From Flavobacterium sp. N2038 (lineage in GTDB: Bacteria > Bacteroidota > Bacteroidia > Flavobacteriales > Flavobacteriaceae), in contig NZ_CP110001.1 of the NCBI RefSeq assembly GCF_025947185.1, forward strand, positions 4,340,001-4,404,000: DNA of 64,000 nt. Reading direction: 5' to 3'. Both the position numbers and the translations under genes were made by a program. Positions within the stretch are counted from its first letter, which is position 1. Every line of letters starts with the position of its first letter. Positions 17,321 through 26,835 of this stretch are shown piece by piece. The notes beneath the pieces were generated by a model. That model was not told the origin of the DNA. It saw nothing but the letters and a program-made list of their open reading frames with translations, and made no database searches.

Positions 17321-19303
17321 TTAATCTACGTTGTCGTGCAAAAATGAATTATTTGAGCGCAATTGTAAATCGTTATTACTATCTGTTCCTACCGAAATTC
17401 TCGAATTGTTGTTATTTGACTGAGAATTAGACAAATCTATTCCTAGTCTTTTGTAAGCTGGCTCTTTTTCCAACTCGTCAATTCTTGAAACATTATTATG
17501 GAATTTATAATTAAATTCTTTTAGTTTTTTTCTTCTTTCTTCAGCTCTTAAACGCAATGTTTCTTCAATTGTCAATTCCATCGGAGAAACTTCAGAAGTT
17601 GTTGTAAAATCTGCCTGACTTGCAAAATCAGCTCTTGATTTCAAAGTAATATTTAATTCCTCAGGAACAACATCCTCGATTACTTTTTCAACCGGTTTTG
17701 AAGCCATTAAATCATTCTCTACTTCCATATATTCTTCTAACGAATATTTGATAATTCCGTTATCAGAAAGTTCTGTTACCGGTACAAATGAAACCGGATC
17801 ATTTACTTTAATATTACGTGTTTCGTTTGATAATTCAAACAAAATTTTCTTTTCCTGCTCAGCAACCGGTTCTTTTTTAACTTCAGGCTCTGATCTGAAA
17901 AGAGGCAAATCAAATGAAAAAGTTGTTTGTTCTTCTCTTTCAAAAGTTCTTTGTTGAACTGGCTCCACTTTCTGATACGTTTGCACTTCAGGAGTTGAAA
18001 TTTTAAAATCAATATCTGTTATTGGCGAAACAATTTCAAAAGTAACATCAAGGTTTTTAATGAACTCAGACATTACCACTAATTCTTCCTGATTGATTGT
18101 TGGTGTTGTTACTGGAGCAACTGGAGTTTGCGCTACGGGAGCAACCGTATCTTCCATTAAATCAAAAACAACTTTTTCTTCAGATTTTGCAGTAGGTGTT
18201 TCAGCATTTAAATCAAAAGAAGTAAGTGGTTTATTGGTTAAATTATGAACACTTCTTTGCTCATCTTCTAACGTATGAATGATTTTTTTAGGCTCAGTAT
18301 TAACGATTTCGTTTTGTTGTTCAACATCAAAACCAGTTGCAATAATAGTTACAGCAATAGCCTCACCAAGAGTTTCGTCTTCACCAACTCCCATGATAAT
18401 ATTAGCATTGTAACCTGCTTCAGCCTGAATATGATCGTTGATTTCTCCGATTTCATCAAGTGTTATCTCGTTAGATCCAGAAACGATAAGCAACAATACG
18501 TTTTTGGCTCCTGTAATTTTATTGTCGTTTAACAATGGAGAATCCAATGCAGACACAATTGCATCTTTTGCTCTGTTTTCACCCTCTGACACCGCAGATC
18601 CCATTATAGCCGTTCCACTGTTTGCCAAAACTGTTTTAGCATCACGTAAATCGATATTTTGAGTATAGTGGTGTGTAATTACTTCAGCAATACCTCTTGA
18701 GGCTGTTGCCAAAACTTCGTCTGCTTTAGAAAATCCAGCTTTGAAACCAAGATTTCCATAAACTTCTCTTAATTTATTATTATTAATTACGATTAACGAG
18801 TCAACTTGTTTACGTAATTTTTCGATTCCTAAAAGTGCCTGCTCCTGACGTACTTTCCCTTCAAACTGAAACGGAATTGTCACGATACCCACTGTTAAGA
18901 TTTCTCTTTCTTTTGCTAATTGTGCGATTACGGGAGCAGCACCTGTACCGGTTCCTCCACCCATACCAGCAGTAATGAATACCATTTTAGTACCGCGATC
19001 CAACATTTTTTCAATATCGGCAATACTTTCAATAGCAGACTGCTGTCCTACATCAGGATTTGCTCCTGCTCCAAGACCTTCTGTTAAATTCATACCTAAC
19101 TGAATCTTATTAGGCACTGAACTGTTCTGTAGTGCTTGCGAATCGGTATTACAAACGATAAAATCTACGCCTTTAATACCTTGTTTAAACATATGGTTGA
19201 TAGCATTACTACCACCTCCACCTACACCTATTACTTTGATAACATTTGACTGGTTTTTTGGTAAATCAAATGAAATACTTCCAAATTCTGAGTTGCTCAT
19301 CAT
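17321..19303 (-). CDS. ftsZ: Cell division GTPase FtsZ
   Basis: The tubulin-like GTPase that forms the division ring. The signature GGGTGTG is at residues 115-121 and the GTPase/C-terminal core covers about 20-335, including VIGVGGGGSNAINHM and NTDSQAL. At 660 residues it is far longer than the usual 350-400 because of a linker of some 270 acidic, Pro/Thr/Val-rich residues. A conserved C-terminal peptide (EPAYKRLGIDL) lies about 50 residues before the end and is followed by an Asn/Ser-rich tail. Two in-frame ATG codons (19303, 19300) are equally possible starts. It is the last gene of the division operon, 83 bases after ftsA. Confidence 0.98.
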   Translation of the reverse strand: MMSNSEFGSISFDLPKNQSNVIKVIGVGGGGSNAINHMFKQGIKGVDFIVCNTDSQALQNSSVPNKIQLGMNLTEGLGAGANPDVGQQSAIESIADIEKMLDRGTKMVFITAGMGGGTGTGAAPVIAQLAKEREILTVGIVTIPFQFEGKVRQEQALLGIEKLRKQVDSLIVINNNKLREVYGNLGFKAGFSKADEVLATASRGIAEVITHHYTQNIDLRDAKTVLANSGTAIMGSAVSEGENRAKDAIVSALDSPLLNDNKITGAKNVLLLIVSGSNEITLDEIGEINDHIQAEAGYNANIIMGVGEDETLGEAIAVTIIATGFDVEQQNEIVNTEPKKIIHTLEDEQRSVHNLTNKPLTSFDLNAETPTAKSEEKVVFDLMEDTVAPVAQTPVAPVTTPTINQEELVVMSEFIKNLDVTFEIVSPITDIDFKISTPEVQTYQKVEPVQQRTFEREEQTTFSFDLPLFRSEPEVKKEPVAEQEKKILFELSNETRNIKVNDPVSFVPVTELSDNGIIKYSLEEYMEVENDLMASKPVEKVIEDVVPEELNITLKSRADFASQADFTTTSEVSPMELTIEETLRLRAEERRKKLKEFNYKFHNNVSRIDELEKEPAYKRLGIDLSNSQSNNNNSRISVGTDSNNDLQLRSNNSFLHDNVD

Positions 19304-19386
19304 CTTTTTGGTTTTTTGAAATTCTTATTTAGTACATTTTTTACTCTTGACTTGGGGCCAATAGTAATTCCTTTTCTCTTATTATT

Positions 19387-20799
19387 TTATTCTGCGTTGT
19401 CTAAAAAATCTTTGATTTTATCGACATAACGATCGAAGAATGATCTTCTTATTTTTGTTTCTGTAGACTCCGCTTGTACCTTATTAACTCTGGTTTCTCT
19501 GGTCTCTTCGATAGTTTCTACTCTTTCAACGTAGTTTTCTTCTACTTCGTATCGTTGTTGTTGAACCGGTGGCGGTACATTTCTGTAAACCACTTTTGGC
19601 TGCTCATTAACAATTTCCATTCTAACGGCACTTTGTGTACTGTTTTCGATACTGTTCATCACTAATCCTACTGCTGTTGCATATAATGGACTGGAGATTT
19701 CTTCACTTGAGTTCCCGGCTAAATGCTCGTTTGGATATCCAATTCTGGTATCCATACCAGTGATATATTCCACTAATTGCTTAATATGCTTAAGCTGTGC
19801 TCCACCACCCGTAAGAACGATACCTGCAATTAATTTTTTGCGTGGATCTTCATGTCCGTAAGCTTTGATTTCTGCAAAAACCTGTTCTACAATTTCCACT
19901 ACACGAGCGTGAATAATTTTAGACAAGTTTTTAAGCGAAATCTCTTTTGGCTCTCTGCCTCTTAAACCAGGAATAGAGACAATTTCGTTGTCTTTATTTT
20001 CTCCTGGCCAGGCCGATCCGAATTTTATTTTTAAAAGCTCAGCTTGTTTTTCGATAATCGAACATCCTTCTTTAATATCGTCTGTAATTACATTTCCTCC
20101 AAAAGGAATTACAGCTGTATGACGAATTATTCCATCTTTAAAAATAGCTAAATCTGTTGTTCCGCCTCCGATATCGATTAACGCAACACCAGCTTCTTTT
20201 TCTTCCTGACTTAAAACTGCATCTGCAGAAGCTAATGGCTCTAATGTCAATCCAGACAATTCGATTCCTGAACTCTGAATACATCTTCCAACATTTCTGA
20301 TCGATGATGCTTGCCCAACTACAACGTGAAAACTAGACTCTAATCTTCCGCCGTACATTCCGATTGGTTCTTTAATCTCAGACTGCCCGTCGATTTTAAA
20401 TTCTTGTGGCAGAACGTGAATAATTTCTTCCCCCGGCAACATCGCCAGTTTATTTACCTGATCGATTAAAAGCTGAATATCTTTTTCGCCAATTACTTCT
20501 TCCGGATTATTACGGCTGATGTAATCTGTATGCTGAATACTTCTGATGTGTTGTCCTGCAATACCAACAACTACATCTTTTATTTTGTAACCTGAATTAT
20601 TTTCTGCTTCGATTATCGCTTGCTGAATCGATTGAATAGTTTGCGTGATGTTGTTAACAACTCCTCTCGCAACACCCAAACTTTTGGATTTACCAATACC
20701 CAAAATTTCAAGCTTACCATACTCGTTCTTCTTGCCTATCATGGCAACTATTTTGGTTGTTCCAATATCTAGACCTACTGCAATGTTATCTTTTTCCAT
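19387..20799 (-). CDS. ftsA: Cell division protein FtsA
   Basis: Actin-like ATPase that tethers FtsZ to the membrane. Visible are the phosphate-1 motif (VGLDIGTTKIVAMIG at the start), the phosphate-2 region (GVALIDIGGGTTDLAIF) and the adenosine motif (GIVLTGGGAQLKHI). The 470-residue length is longer than E. coli FtsA (420) because of a charged Glu/Arg linker before the amphipathic C-terminal helix (RRSFFDRYVDKIKDFL), the expected membrane anchor. It lies six bases downstream of ftsQ. Confidence 0.98.
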   Translation of the reverse strand: MEKDNIAVGLDIGTTKIVAMIGKKNEYGKLEILGIGKSKSLGVARGVVNNITQTIQSIQQAIIEAENNSGYKIKDVVVGIAGQHIRSIQHTDYISRNNPEEVIGEKDIQLLIDQVNKLAMLPGEEIIHVLPQEFKIDGQSEIKEPIGMYGGRLESSFHVVVGQASSIRNVGRCIQSSGIELSGLTLEPLASADAVLSQEEKEAGVALIDIGGGTTDLAIFKDGIIRHTAVIPFGGNVITDDIKEGCSIIEKQAELLKIKFGSAWPGENKDNEIVSIPGLRGREPKEISLKNLSKIIHARVVEIVEQVFAEIKAYGHEDPRKKLIAGIVLTGGGAQLKHIKQLVEYITGMDTRIGYPNEHLAGNSSEEISSPLYATAVGLVMNSIENSTQSAVRMEIVNEQPKVVYRNVPPPVQQQRYEVEENYVERVETIEETRETRVNKVQAESTETKIRRSFFDRYVDKIKDFLDNAE

Positions 20800-20805
20800 T
20801 TTCTA

Positions 20806-21528
20806 TTATTTTGTGCAAACTACTTGTTCCGTAAACCTAAGGTCAATCTTTTTGTATTTGTATAACGAACTATCTAAAACTGCTTTTTGAAAAAAGGCTT
20901 TATAGTTTCTAAATTTCTTATCAACATTCATCGTTCTGCCAAAATCTATGAAGTAATCATAGTTTCGATTAAACATTTTTAGGCTGCCATTAGGCATAAT
21001 TTGAATTGCAATGATGTTTTTTCTCAAAAACGCATCGTCATAAATTGTGCGAAATAAAGCAGCTAAATCTTCGTTATTTTTTTCAATTATTGCCCCTGAA
21101 ACAAGAGGAACTCGCGCTGTAAAATTGTCTGATAAAGGCATTTTATTGCCCTCATAGTCAATATAAAAAGATCGGTCACCATCATAAATTCTTGCTATTG
21201 GTGTCTTCTGTTTTACTACCGCTTTTAGAACACCGTCGATACTTACAAAAACATCTGACTTCTCAATCATGTCTTGCGTATCAAGGGTTTTTTCTATCTT
21301 ATTCAAATCTACTTCATCTTTTCTAATACTGGAAGCGTCTCTTTTATTTTCTATCAACAATTTATTAACCGTTTCCGGCTTCACAAAAAGCGTATTTTCT
21401 CCTACAAAAACGACCATGGATTTTTTTAGTTTTCTGTCCCCATTTCGATGTTGTGCGAACGAATACAAAAAAAGTACAAGCCCTAAAATGAATAATAATC
21501 GAATATTTGTCCAATTAAATATTTTCAT
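20806..21528 (-). CDS. ftsQ: Cell division protein FtsQ
   Basis: A 240-residue bitopic membrane protein: short cytoplasmic start, one membrane helix (about residues 9-26, IRLLFILGLVLFLYSFAQ) and a periplasmic region with a reduced POTRA-like and beta domain (YIDYEGNKMPLSD, RVPLVSG). FtsQ bridges early and late divisome proteins. Sequence similarity to proteobacterial FtsQ is low, but position between murC and ftsA and topology make the call solid. Its start overlaps the end of murC by 14 bases. Confidence 0.93.
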   Translation of the reverse strand: MKIFNWTNIRLLFILGLVLFLYSFAQHRNGDRKLKKSMVVFVGENTLFVKPETVNKLLIENKRDASSIRKDEVDLNKIEKTLDTQDMIEKSDVFVSIDGVLKAVVKQKTPIARIYDGDRSFYIDYEGNKMPLSDNFTARVPLVSGAIIEKNNEDLAALFRTIYDDAFLRKNIIAIQIMPNGSLKMFNRNYDYFIDFGRTMNVDKKFRNYKAFFQKAVLDSSLYKYKKIDLRFTEQVVCTK

Positions 21529-22864
21529 TCAGCATCTTTTTAATTGATGGTACCATTTCTCCAATATCACCAGCTCCTATTGTTACAATTATCGGCGCAT
21601 CACTGGCTTTGATTTGCGCTAATAAATCATTTTTTGCAACAATTTTTTTGTTCGAATTTGTCATTTTACCCAACAGCCATTCCGATGTAATTCCTTCCAT
21701 TGGCAACTCGCGTGCAGGGTAAATATCCATTAAAAACACTTCATCAAACTGAGATAAACTCGCTGCAAATCCGTCAGCAAAATCTTTTGTTCTGCTGAAT
21801 AAATGTGGCTGAAAAATAGCTAAAACTTTTCGCCCCGGATACAATTCTCTAACAGCCTGATGAACAGCATTTATTTCTGTTGGATGATGTGCATAATCGT
21901 CTATATAAACTAACTTATCTGATTTAATCTGATAAGAAAAACGTCTTCTTATTCCTCTGAATGAAGCAATGGCTTTTGCAATTGACTCGGTCGGGGTGCC
22001 GAAAGTTTTTGCCATCGCAATAGCCATTAATCCATTCATTAAATTGTGTTTTCCTGGTAATCCAAAATGTAGATCTTTCATAATTTCTGACGGTGTCTGC
22101 ACATCAAAAACATAGCTTCCATCTTCAATTCGAACATTACATGCCTTATATACTGCATCTTCGTTTATAGCACACTGAACCCCATCTAAAGGCAATTCTT
22201 TGGTGATAAACAAGTTATTTTTATCTTCAACTTTTTCGGCAAATTCAACAAATGAAGCCTCAATTGCCTCACTTGTACCGTAGATATCCAAATGATCTGC
22301 ATCCATAGAAGTTATACAGGCAATATTGGGATGAAGGTGCAAAAACGAACGATCAAATTCATCAGCTTCAACAACTGTAACCGTTTTTCCGGTTCCAATT
22401 AAATTTGAATTATAGTTCTCAACAATTCCACCCACAAAAGCAGTAACATCAGCACCACTTTCATACAAAATATGCCCAAGAATACTTGATGTTGTAGTTT
22501 TTCCGTGTGTTCCGGCCACTGCAAAACTAAAAGTGTCTTTGGTAATAATCCCTAAAACCTCGGCACGCTTTTTAATTTCGTAATTTCTTTCAATAAAATA
22601 GTTCCACTCTGAATGTAATTTTGGCACAGCCGGAGTAAAAATTACCAGCGTATTTTCTACGTGATAATTACTTGGAATCAAACTAATATTGTCCTCAAAA
22701 TGAATATCAATACCGCTTTCAATTAATTCATTTGTAAGCATTGAAGGTGTTTTATCGTAACCTGAAACCTGTTTCCCTATATATTTAAAATAGCGAGCCA
22801 GGGCACTCATTCCGATGCCTCCAATACCAATAAAATAAACGTTTTGTATTTGATTTAAATTCAT
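21515..22864 (-). CDS. murC: UDP-N-acetylmuramate--L-alanine ligase
   Basis: Cytoplasmic ligase that adds L-alanine to UDP-MurNAc, the first stem-peptide step. The N-terminal UDP-binding glycine motif (IGIGGIGMSALA, residues 12-23) and the ATP loop GTHGKTTT (from 118) are present, and HHPTE (in the DDYAHHPTEI segment) is the Mur ligase signature. Length (449) is close to the family norm of about 460. It overlaps ftsQ and follows murG after a 124-base spacer containing repeats. Confidence 0.98.
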   Translation of the reverse strand: MNLNQIQNVYFIGIGGIGMSALARYFKYIGKQVSGYDKTPSMLTNELIESGIDIHFEDNISLIPSNYHVENTLVIFTPAVPKLHSEWNYFIERNYEIKKRAEVLGIITKDTFSFAVAGTHGKTTTSSILGHILYESGADVTAFVGGIVENYNSNLIGTGKTVTVVEADEFDRSFLHLHPNIACITSMDADHLDIYGTSEAIEASFVEFAEKVEDKNNLFITKELPLDGVQCAINEDAVYKACNVRIEDGSYVFDVQTPSEIMKDLHFGLPGKHNLMNGLMAIAMAKTFGTPTESIAKAIASFRGIRRRFSYQIKSDKLVYIDDYAHHPTEINAVHQAVRELYPGRKVLAIFQPHLFSRTKDFADGFAASLSQFDEVFLMDIYPARELPMEGITSEWLLGKMTNSNKKIVAKNDLLAQIKASDAPIIVTIGAGDIGEMVPSIKKMLNENI

Positions 22865-22988
22865 TTTTTTTCTGCTTTAAGCATTAAGCTTTAGGCTTTA
22901 AGCCTTCGACTTATATTTTATTATTTGATTCTTTTCTTCCTTAAGCAGTTGGTTTAAAGCTTACCGCCTATAGCCTACTGCTTACAGC
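22865..22988. repeat. GCTTTAAGC-like repeats in the murG-murC spacer
   Basis: This is the longest spacer inside the operon. It contains several variants of GCTTTAAGC / TTTAGGCTTTAAGC at its murC end and ACTGCTTACAGCTTA at its murG end, in both orientations, giving possible hairpins. It looks like a dispersed intergenic repeat that has landed inside the operon. Confidence 0.45.
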
Positions 22989-24077
22989 TTAACGAATTAA
23001 CTTTACAATCTCTGCAACAATATCCTTTGTTGCTTTTGGCATTGCCAGTTTCTTAATATTATCGCTCAATTGTTTTTGTTTTCCTTCATCTTTCAGCAGC
23101 GCTTCAAAAACAATGCTAAACTCGCTTTCCAGCTCAGATTCTTTCAACAAAATTGCTCCTTTTTCATCTACAATTGCCTGCGCATTTTTAGTCTGGTGAT
23201 CCTCAGCCACATTAGGAGACGGAATAAAAATTACCGGTTTCCCAACAATACATAATTCCGAAACTGACGAAGCTCCTGCTCGTGAAATTATGACATCTGC
23301 AGCCGCATAAACAAAATCCATTCTTTCTATAAAATCAACCACTTTTACATTTGGCTGATTGTATTTTTTATACTCTTCAAAATATAATTTCCCGCACTGC
23401 CAGATTATCTGCACATCCTGTGAAAGGAAATTTTGCAATTCTTTTTCAATTAACTGATTGATTCTTCTGGCACCTAAACTTCCTCCTAAAATCAATAATG
23501 TTTTTTTATTTGGATCTAAATCATAAAAAGCAACAGCTTCATCACGCTTGCTGGCAATATCAATTAAATCCTGACGCACTGGATTTCCCGTTAAAACAAT
23601 TTTGTCTTTAGGAAAAAAACGCTCTAAATTCTGATATGCAACACATATTGCATTTGCTTTTTTACTCAGCAATTTATTCGTAATTCCGGGAAAAGAATTC
23701 TGCTCCTGAATAACTGTTGGAATTCCCGCTGCTCCTGCTGCCTGCAACAATGGTCCGCTGGCAAAACCTCCGGTTCCAATTACCACGTTTGGTCTGAACT
23801 TTTTAACAATTCTTCTTGACTCTAATAAACTTGATGCCAACTTTAAAGGAAACATCAAATTTTGCAAAGTCAATTTTCTTTGTAAACCAGCAATCCAAAG
23901 TCCTTTTATTTCATAACCTGCCTGAGGCACTTTCTGCATTTCCATTTTATCCTTGGCTCCTACAAAAAGAAATTCCGCATCAGGAAATTGTAATTTTAAT
24001 TCGTTTGCAATAGCAATTGCAGGATAAATATGTCCCCCTGTTCCTCCTCCGCTTAGTATGAATTTATACTTTGTCAT
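22989..24077 (-). CDS. murG: UDP-GlcNAc--lipid I N-acetylglucosaminyltransferase MurG
   Basis: Membrane-associated glycosyltransferase that makes lipid II from lipid I. The first glycine-rich loop [16 protein letters not shown] starts at residue 9; the second, GTGGFASGP, is near 103, and the acceptor region IQEQNSFPG follows. The C-terminal donor site [12 protein letters not shown] is clear. Length (362) is normal. It stands between ftsW and murC. Confidence 0.98.
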   Translation of the reverse strand: MTKYKFILSGGGTGGHIYPAIAIANELKLQFPDAEFLFVGAKDKMEMQKVPQAGYEIKGLWIAGLQRKLTLQNLMFPLKLASSLLESRRIVKKFRPNVVIGTGGFASGPLLQAAGAAGIPTVIQEQNSFPGITNKLLSKKANAICVAYQNLERFFPKDKIVLTGNPVRQDLIDIASKRDEAVAFYDLDPNKKTLLILGGSLGARRINQLIEKELQNFLSQDVQIIWQCGKLYFEEYKKYNQPNVKVVDFIERMDFVYAAADVIISRAGASSVSELCIVGKPVIFIPSPNVAEDHQTKNAQAIVDEKGAILLKESELESEFSIVFEALLKDEGKQKQLSDNIKKLAMPKATKDIVAEIVKLIR

Positions 24078-24115
24078 ATTTTGAATAGTTATTGTTAAAC
24101 TATTTTATCCTTTAA

Positions 24116-25429
24116 TTATTTATTTAAAACTGCATTCATTGGATTTCTTGAATTGTCTTCTATTGAATACATTTCTTCCTCTTCATATATTTTTTCATCA
24201 GCAGACAAATCTTCTTCTGCTAATTCTTTATCGATTAATCTCTGAAGTGCTTCTTTCCTTCTCTCTTTCTCTTCTTTTTCTTCTGCAATTTCTTCTTCTT
24301 TTTTGGTAACACTAATGATAATTCCAAGTCCTAAACAGGTCATCCAAATCGAACTTCCCCCACTACTTATCAATGGAAGTGTTTGCCCTGTTACAGGTAA
24401 TAATTCAACCGCAACTGCCATATTGATCATCGCCTGAAATATCATCGGAAATCCGAGCCCGACGACGACTAATTTTCCAAATAATGTATTTGCTTTATGC
24501 GATGCTATAACAAATCGAAATAATAGCAACAGATACAAAACTAATATTGCTACACCTCCGACTAATCCATACTCTTCAACAATAATGGCATAAATAAAAT
24601 CGGAAGAAGATTGTGGTAAAAAGTTTTTCTGAACACTTTTTCCAGGCCCCAAACCTCCAAATTTTCCCGATGCTATCGCAATTTTTGCTTTTTCGATCTG
24701 ATAATCATCTTCATCAGGTTTATCTGTAGTGAAATTCATTATACGGCTTTCCCATGTTGATACCCTGCTAAAGAATCTTGAGTCCGGAAAAGCTTTTGCA
24801 ACCAAAAGAAAAAACGCAAGCATAGCAATTCCCGATCCAATGATAAAACCAATATATTTTAATGGATATTTACCAATAAACGTCAACATCATAACCATTG
24901 AAAATATAAGCGCAGTAGTCGAGAAGTTTGCCGGTAAAATTAACGCCAATGTAATAAACACAGGAACCCAAAGCTGAACAAACGAAACCTGAAATGGTTC
25001 ATTTTCTTCTTTGGTCTTAGATAAATAACGAGCTACAAAAATAAAAAGAACAATTGATGCTAAAGTTGAAGTCTGAAACGTAATTCCTATAAATGGCACC
25101 TGAATCCAACGACTTGCATTTGCTCCTGCAATAACAGTCCCTTTTAACAAGGTATAAAGCAACAAGAACCACACAATAGGCAGCGCTATTTTTGAAATTG
25201 CTCTAAAATAATGATATGGAACTCTGTGTACCCAATAAATAATAGCGAAACCAATACAAATATGCGCCAGATGTTTTACCAAATAACCCAATGTATTTCC
25301 GGTTCCGTGACCTATGTAGGCTAAATTACTACTCGCACTAAAAACAGGCATAAACGAAAACAGCGCTAATAAAGCCACAAATGACCATATTACTCTATCT
25401 CCTTTTAGTTTGTTTACTAACTCTTTCAT
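24116..25429 (-). CDS. ftsW: Septal peptidoglycan glycosyltransferase FtsW (SEDS family)
   Basis: Integral membrane polymerase that builds septal glycan strands with its partner penicillin-binding protein. Ten hydrophobic segments cover about residues 12-375, with SEDS features such as GIAMLAFFLLVAKAFP, the GPGKSVQKNFLPQSSSDFIYAIIVEEYG loop and LPLISSGGSS. A highly charged C-terminal tail of some 60 residues (Glu/Lys-rich, EEEIAEEKEEKERRKE) extends beyond the usual end and is likely cytoplasmic. Located between murD and murG. Confidence 0.97.
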   Translation of the reverse strand: MKELVNKLKGDRVIWSFVALLALFSFMPVFSASSNLAYIGHGTGNTLGYLVKHLAHICIGFAIIYWVHRVPYHYFRAISKIALPIVWFLLLYTLLKGTVIAGANASRWIQVPFIGITFQTSTLASIVLFIFVARYLSKTKEENEPFQVSFVQLWVPVFITLALILPANFSTTALIFSMVMMLTFIGKYPLKYIGFIIGSGIAMLAFFLLVAKAFPDSRFFSRVSTWESRIMNFTTDKPDEDDYQIEKAKIAIASGKFGGLGPGKSVQKNFLPQSSSDFIYAIIVEEYGLVGGVAILVLYLLLLFRFVIASHKANTLFGKLVVVGLGFPMIFQAMINMAVAVELLPVTGQTLPLISSGGSSIWMTCLGLGIIISVTKKEEEIAEEKEEKERRKEALQRLIDKELAEEDLSADEKIYEEEEMYSIEDNSRNPMNAVLNK

Positions 25430-25466
25430 GCGTGTAGTTTCAAGTTTTTCTTGTTTTAGGTTTCTA

Positions 25467-25490
25467 GTCCGATAACTATTGGGACTGAAA
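25467..25490. repeat. GATAACTATT palindromic repeat in the murD-ftsW spacer
   Basis: AGTCCGATAACTATTGGGAC is an imperfect palindrome related to the element at 5834-5863, here inside the 74-base gap between murD and ftsW. Confidence 0.45.
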
Positions 25491-25503
25491 CTCTAAACTA
25501 TTT

Positions 25504-26835
25504 TTATAAATTATGTACTGCTTGCTTAAACTGCTTCCCTCTGTCTTCGTAGTTTTCGAATAAATCGAAACTTGCGCAAGCCGGAGACAACAAAACTGCA
25601 TCACCTTTTTCTGTTAATCTTTGAGCAGTTTTTACTGCATCGTTCATATTATTTACTTCCACCATTATATCAACAACATTACCAAAAGCTTCAATAATTT
25701 TACGATTATCGATTCCCAAACAAATGATTGCTTTTACTTTTTCACGAACTAATGACATTAATTCATTGTAATCATTTCCTTTGTCAACACCTCCAACAAT
25801 CCAAACCGTAGGAACAGTCATACTGTCTAAAGCAAAGAAAGTTGCATTTACATTTGTTGCTTTTGAATCATTGATATATTGAACATTTTGAATTTTTAAT
25901 ACTTTTTCTAAACGGTGTTCAACACCTTGAAAATTAGATAAACTTTCGCGAATTGTTGCATTTCTAATTTGCATCAACTTTGCTACAGAGCTTGCTGCCA
26001 TTGCGTTTTTCATATTATGTTTTCCTTCTAACGCAATGTGTTCTGTTTCCATTGTAAACTCTTCTTGGTTGATCTTTATTTCCATTTTGTTGTTATTTAT
26101 AGAAGCTCCCTCATCAAATTTTTTCGTCAATGAAAAAGGAATTAATTTTGCTTTTGTTTTGTTTTTCTTTAACCATTCTGCACTTGCCTCATCGTCAGCA
26201 TCGTAAATGAGATAATCGCTTTCGGTTTGATTCATTGTAATTCGAAACTTTGAATTGATGTAATTCTCATACTTATATTCGTATCGATCTAAATGATCCG
26301 GACTGATATTCGTAATTATAGCAATATCGGGCCTGTAATCTATAATTCCATCCAGCTGAAAACTGCTTAATTCAAGAACGTATGCATCAAACTTATTCTC
26401 TGCTACCTGCCACGCAAAACTCTTTCCGATATTCCCGCCCAAACCAACATTTAATCCTGCAGATTTAAGCAAGTGGTACGTAAGCATCGTTGTTGTCGTT
26501 TTGCCATTACTTCCGGTAATTCCAATTGTGAGTGCTTCTGTAAAAGGTTTTGCAAATTCTATTTCTGAAATTACTTTAACCCCCTCTGCTACAAGCTTCT
26601 TTACTATTGGCGACTTTTCCGGAATTCCCGGGCTTTTCATTACCACATCAGCATTAAGAATTAAATCCTCTGTATGCTGTTCTTCTTCCCAAGGAATTTT
26701 ATTAATGATAAGAACTTCTTTATAGCTTTCCTTTATCTTTCCAAAATCCGATACAAAAACTTCGTATCCCTTTTTCTTACCGAGAATAGCAGTACCTACA
26801 CCACTCTCTCCTCCTCCTAAAACAACTAGCCTCAT
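25504..26835 (-). CDS. murD: UDP-N-acetylmuramoyl-L-alanine--D-glutamate ligase
   Basis: Cytoplasmic Mur ligase adding D-glutamate. The N-terminal Rossmann glycine motif (VLGGGESGVGTA), the ATP loop GSNGKTTTT (from residue 108) and the NISPDHLDRY segment are present; VGGVDKGNDY near the C-terminus is characteristic of MurD. Length 443 is normal. It starts exactly one base after the mraY stop codon, so the two are translationally linked. Confidence 0.98.
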   Translation of the reverse strand: MRLVVLGGGESGVGTAILGKKKGYEVFVSDFGKIKESYKEVLIINKIPWEEEQHTEDLILNADVVMKSPGIPEKSPIVKKLVAEGVKVISEIEFAKPFTEALTIGITGSNGKTTTTMLTYHLLKSAGLNVGLGGNIGKSFAWQVAENKFDAYVLELSSFQLDGIIDYRPDIAIITNISPDHLDRYEYKYENYINSKFRITMNQTESDYLIYDADDEASAEWLKKNKTKAKLIPFSLTKKFDEGASINNNKMEIKINQEEFTMETEHIALEGKHNMKNAMAASSVAKLMQIRNATIRESLSNFQGVEHRLEKVLKIQNVQYINDSKATNVNATFFALDSMTVPTVWIVGGVDKGNDYNELMSLVREKVKAIICLGIDNRKIIEAFGNVVDIMVEVNNMNDAVKTAQRLTEKGDAVLLSPACASFDLFENYEDRGKQFKQAVHNL

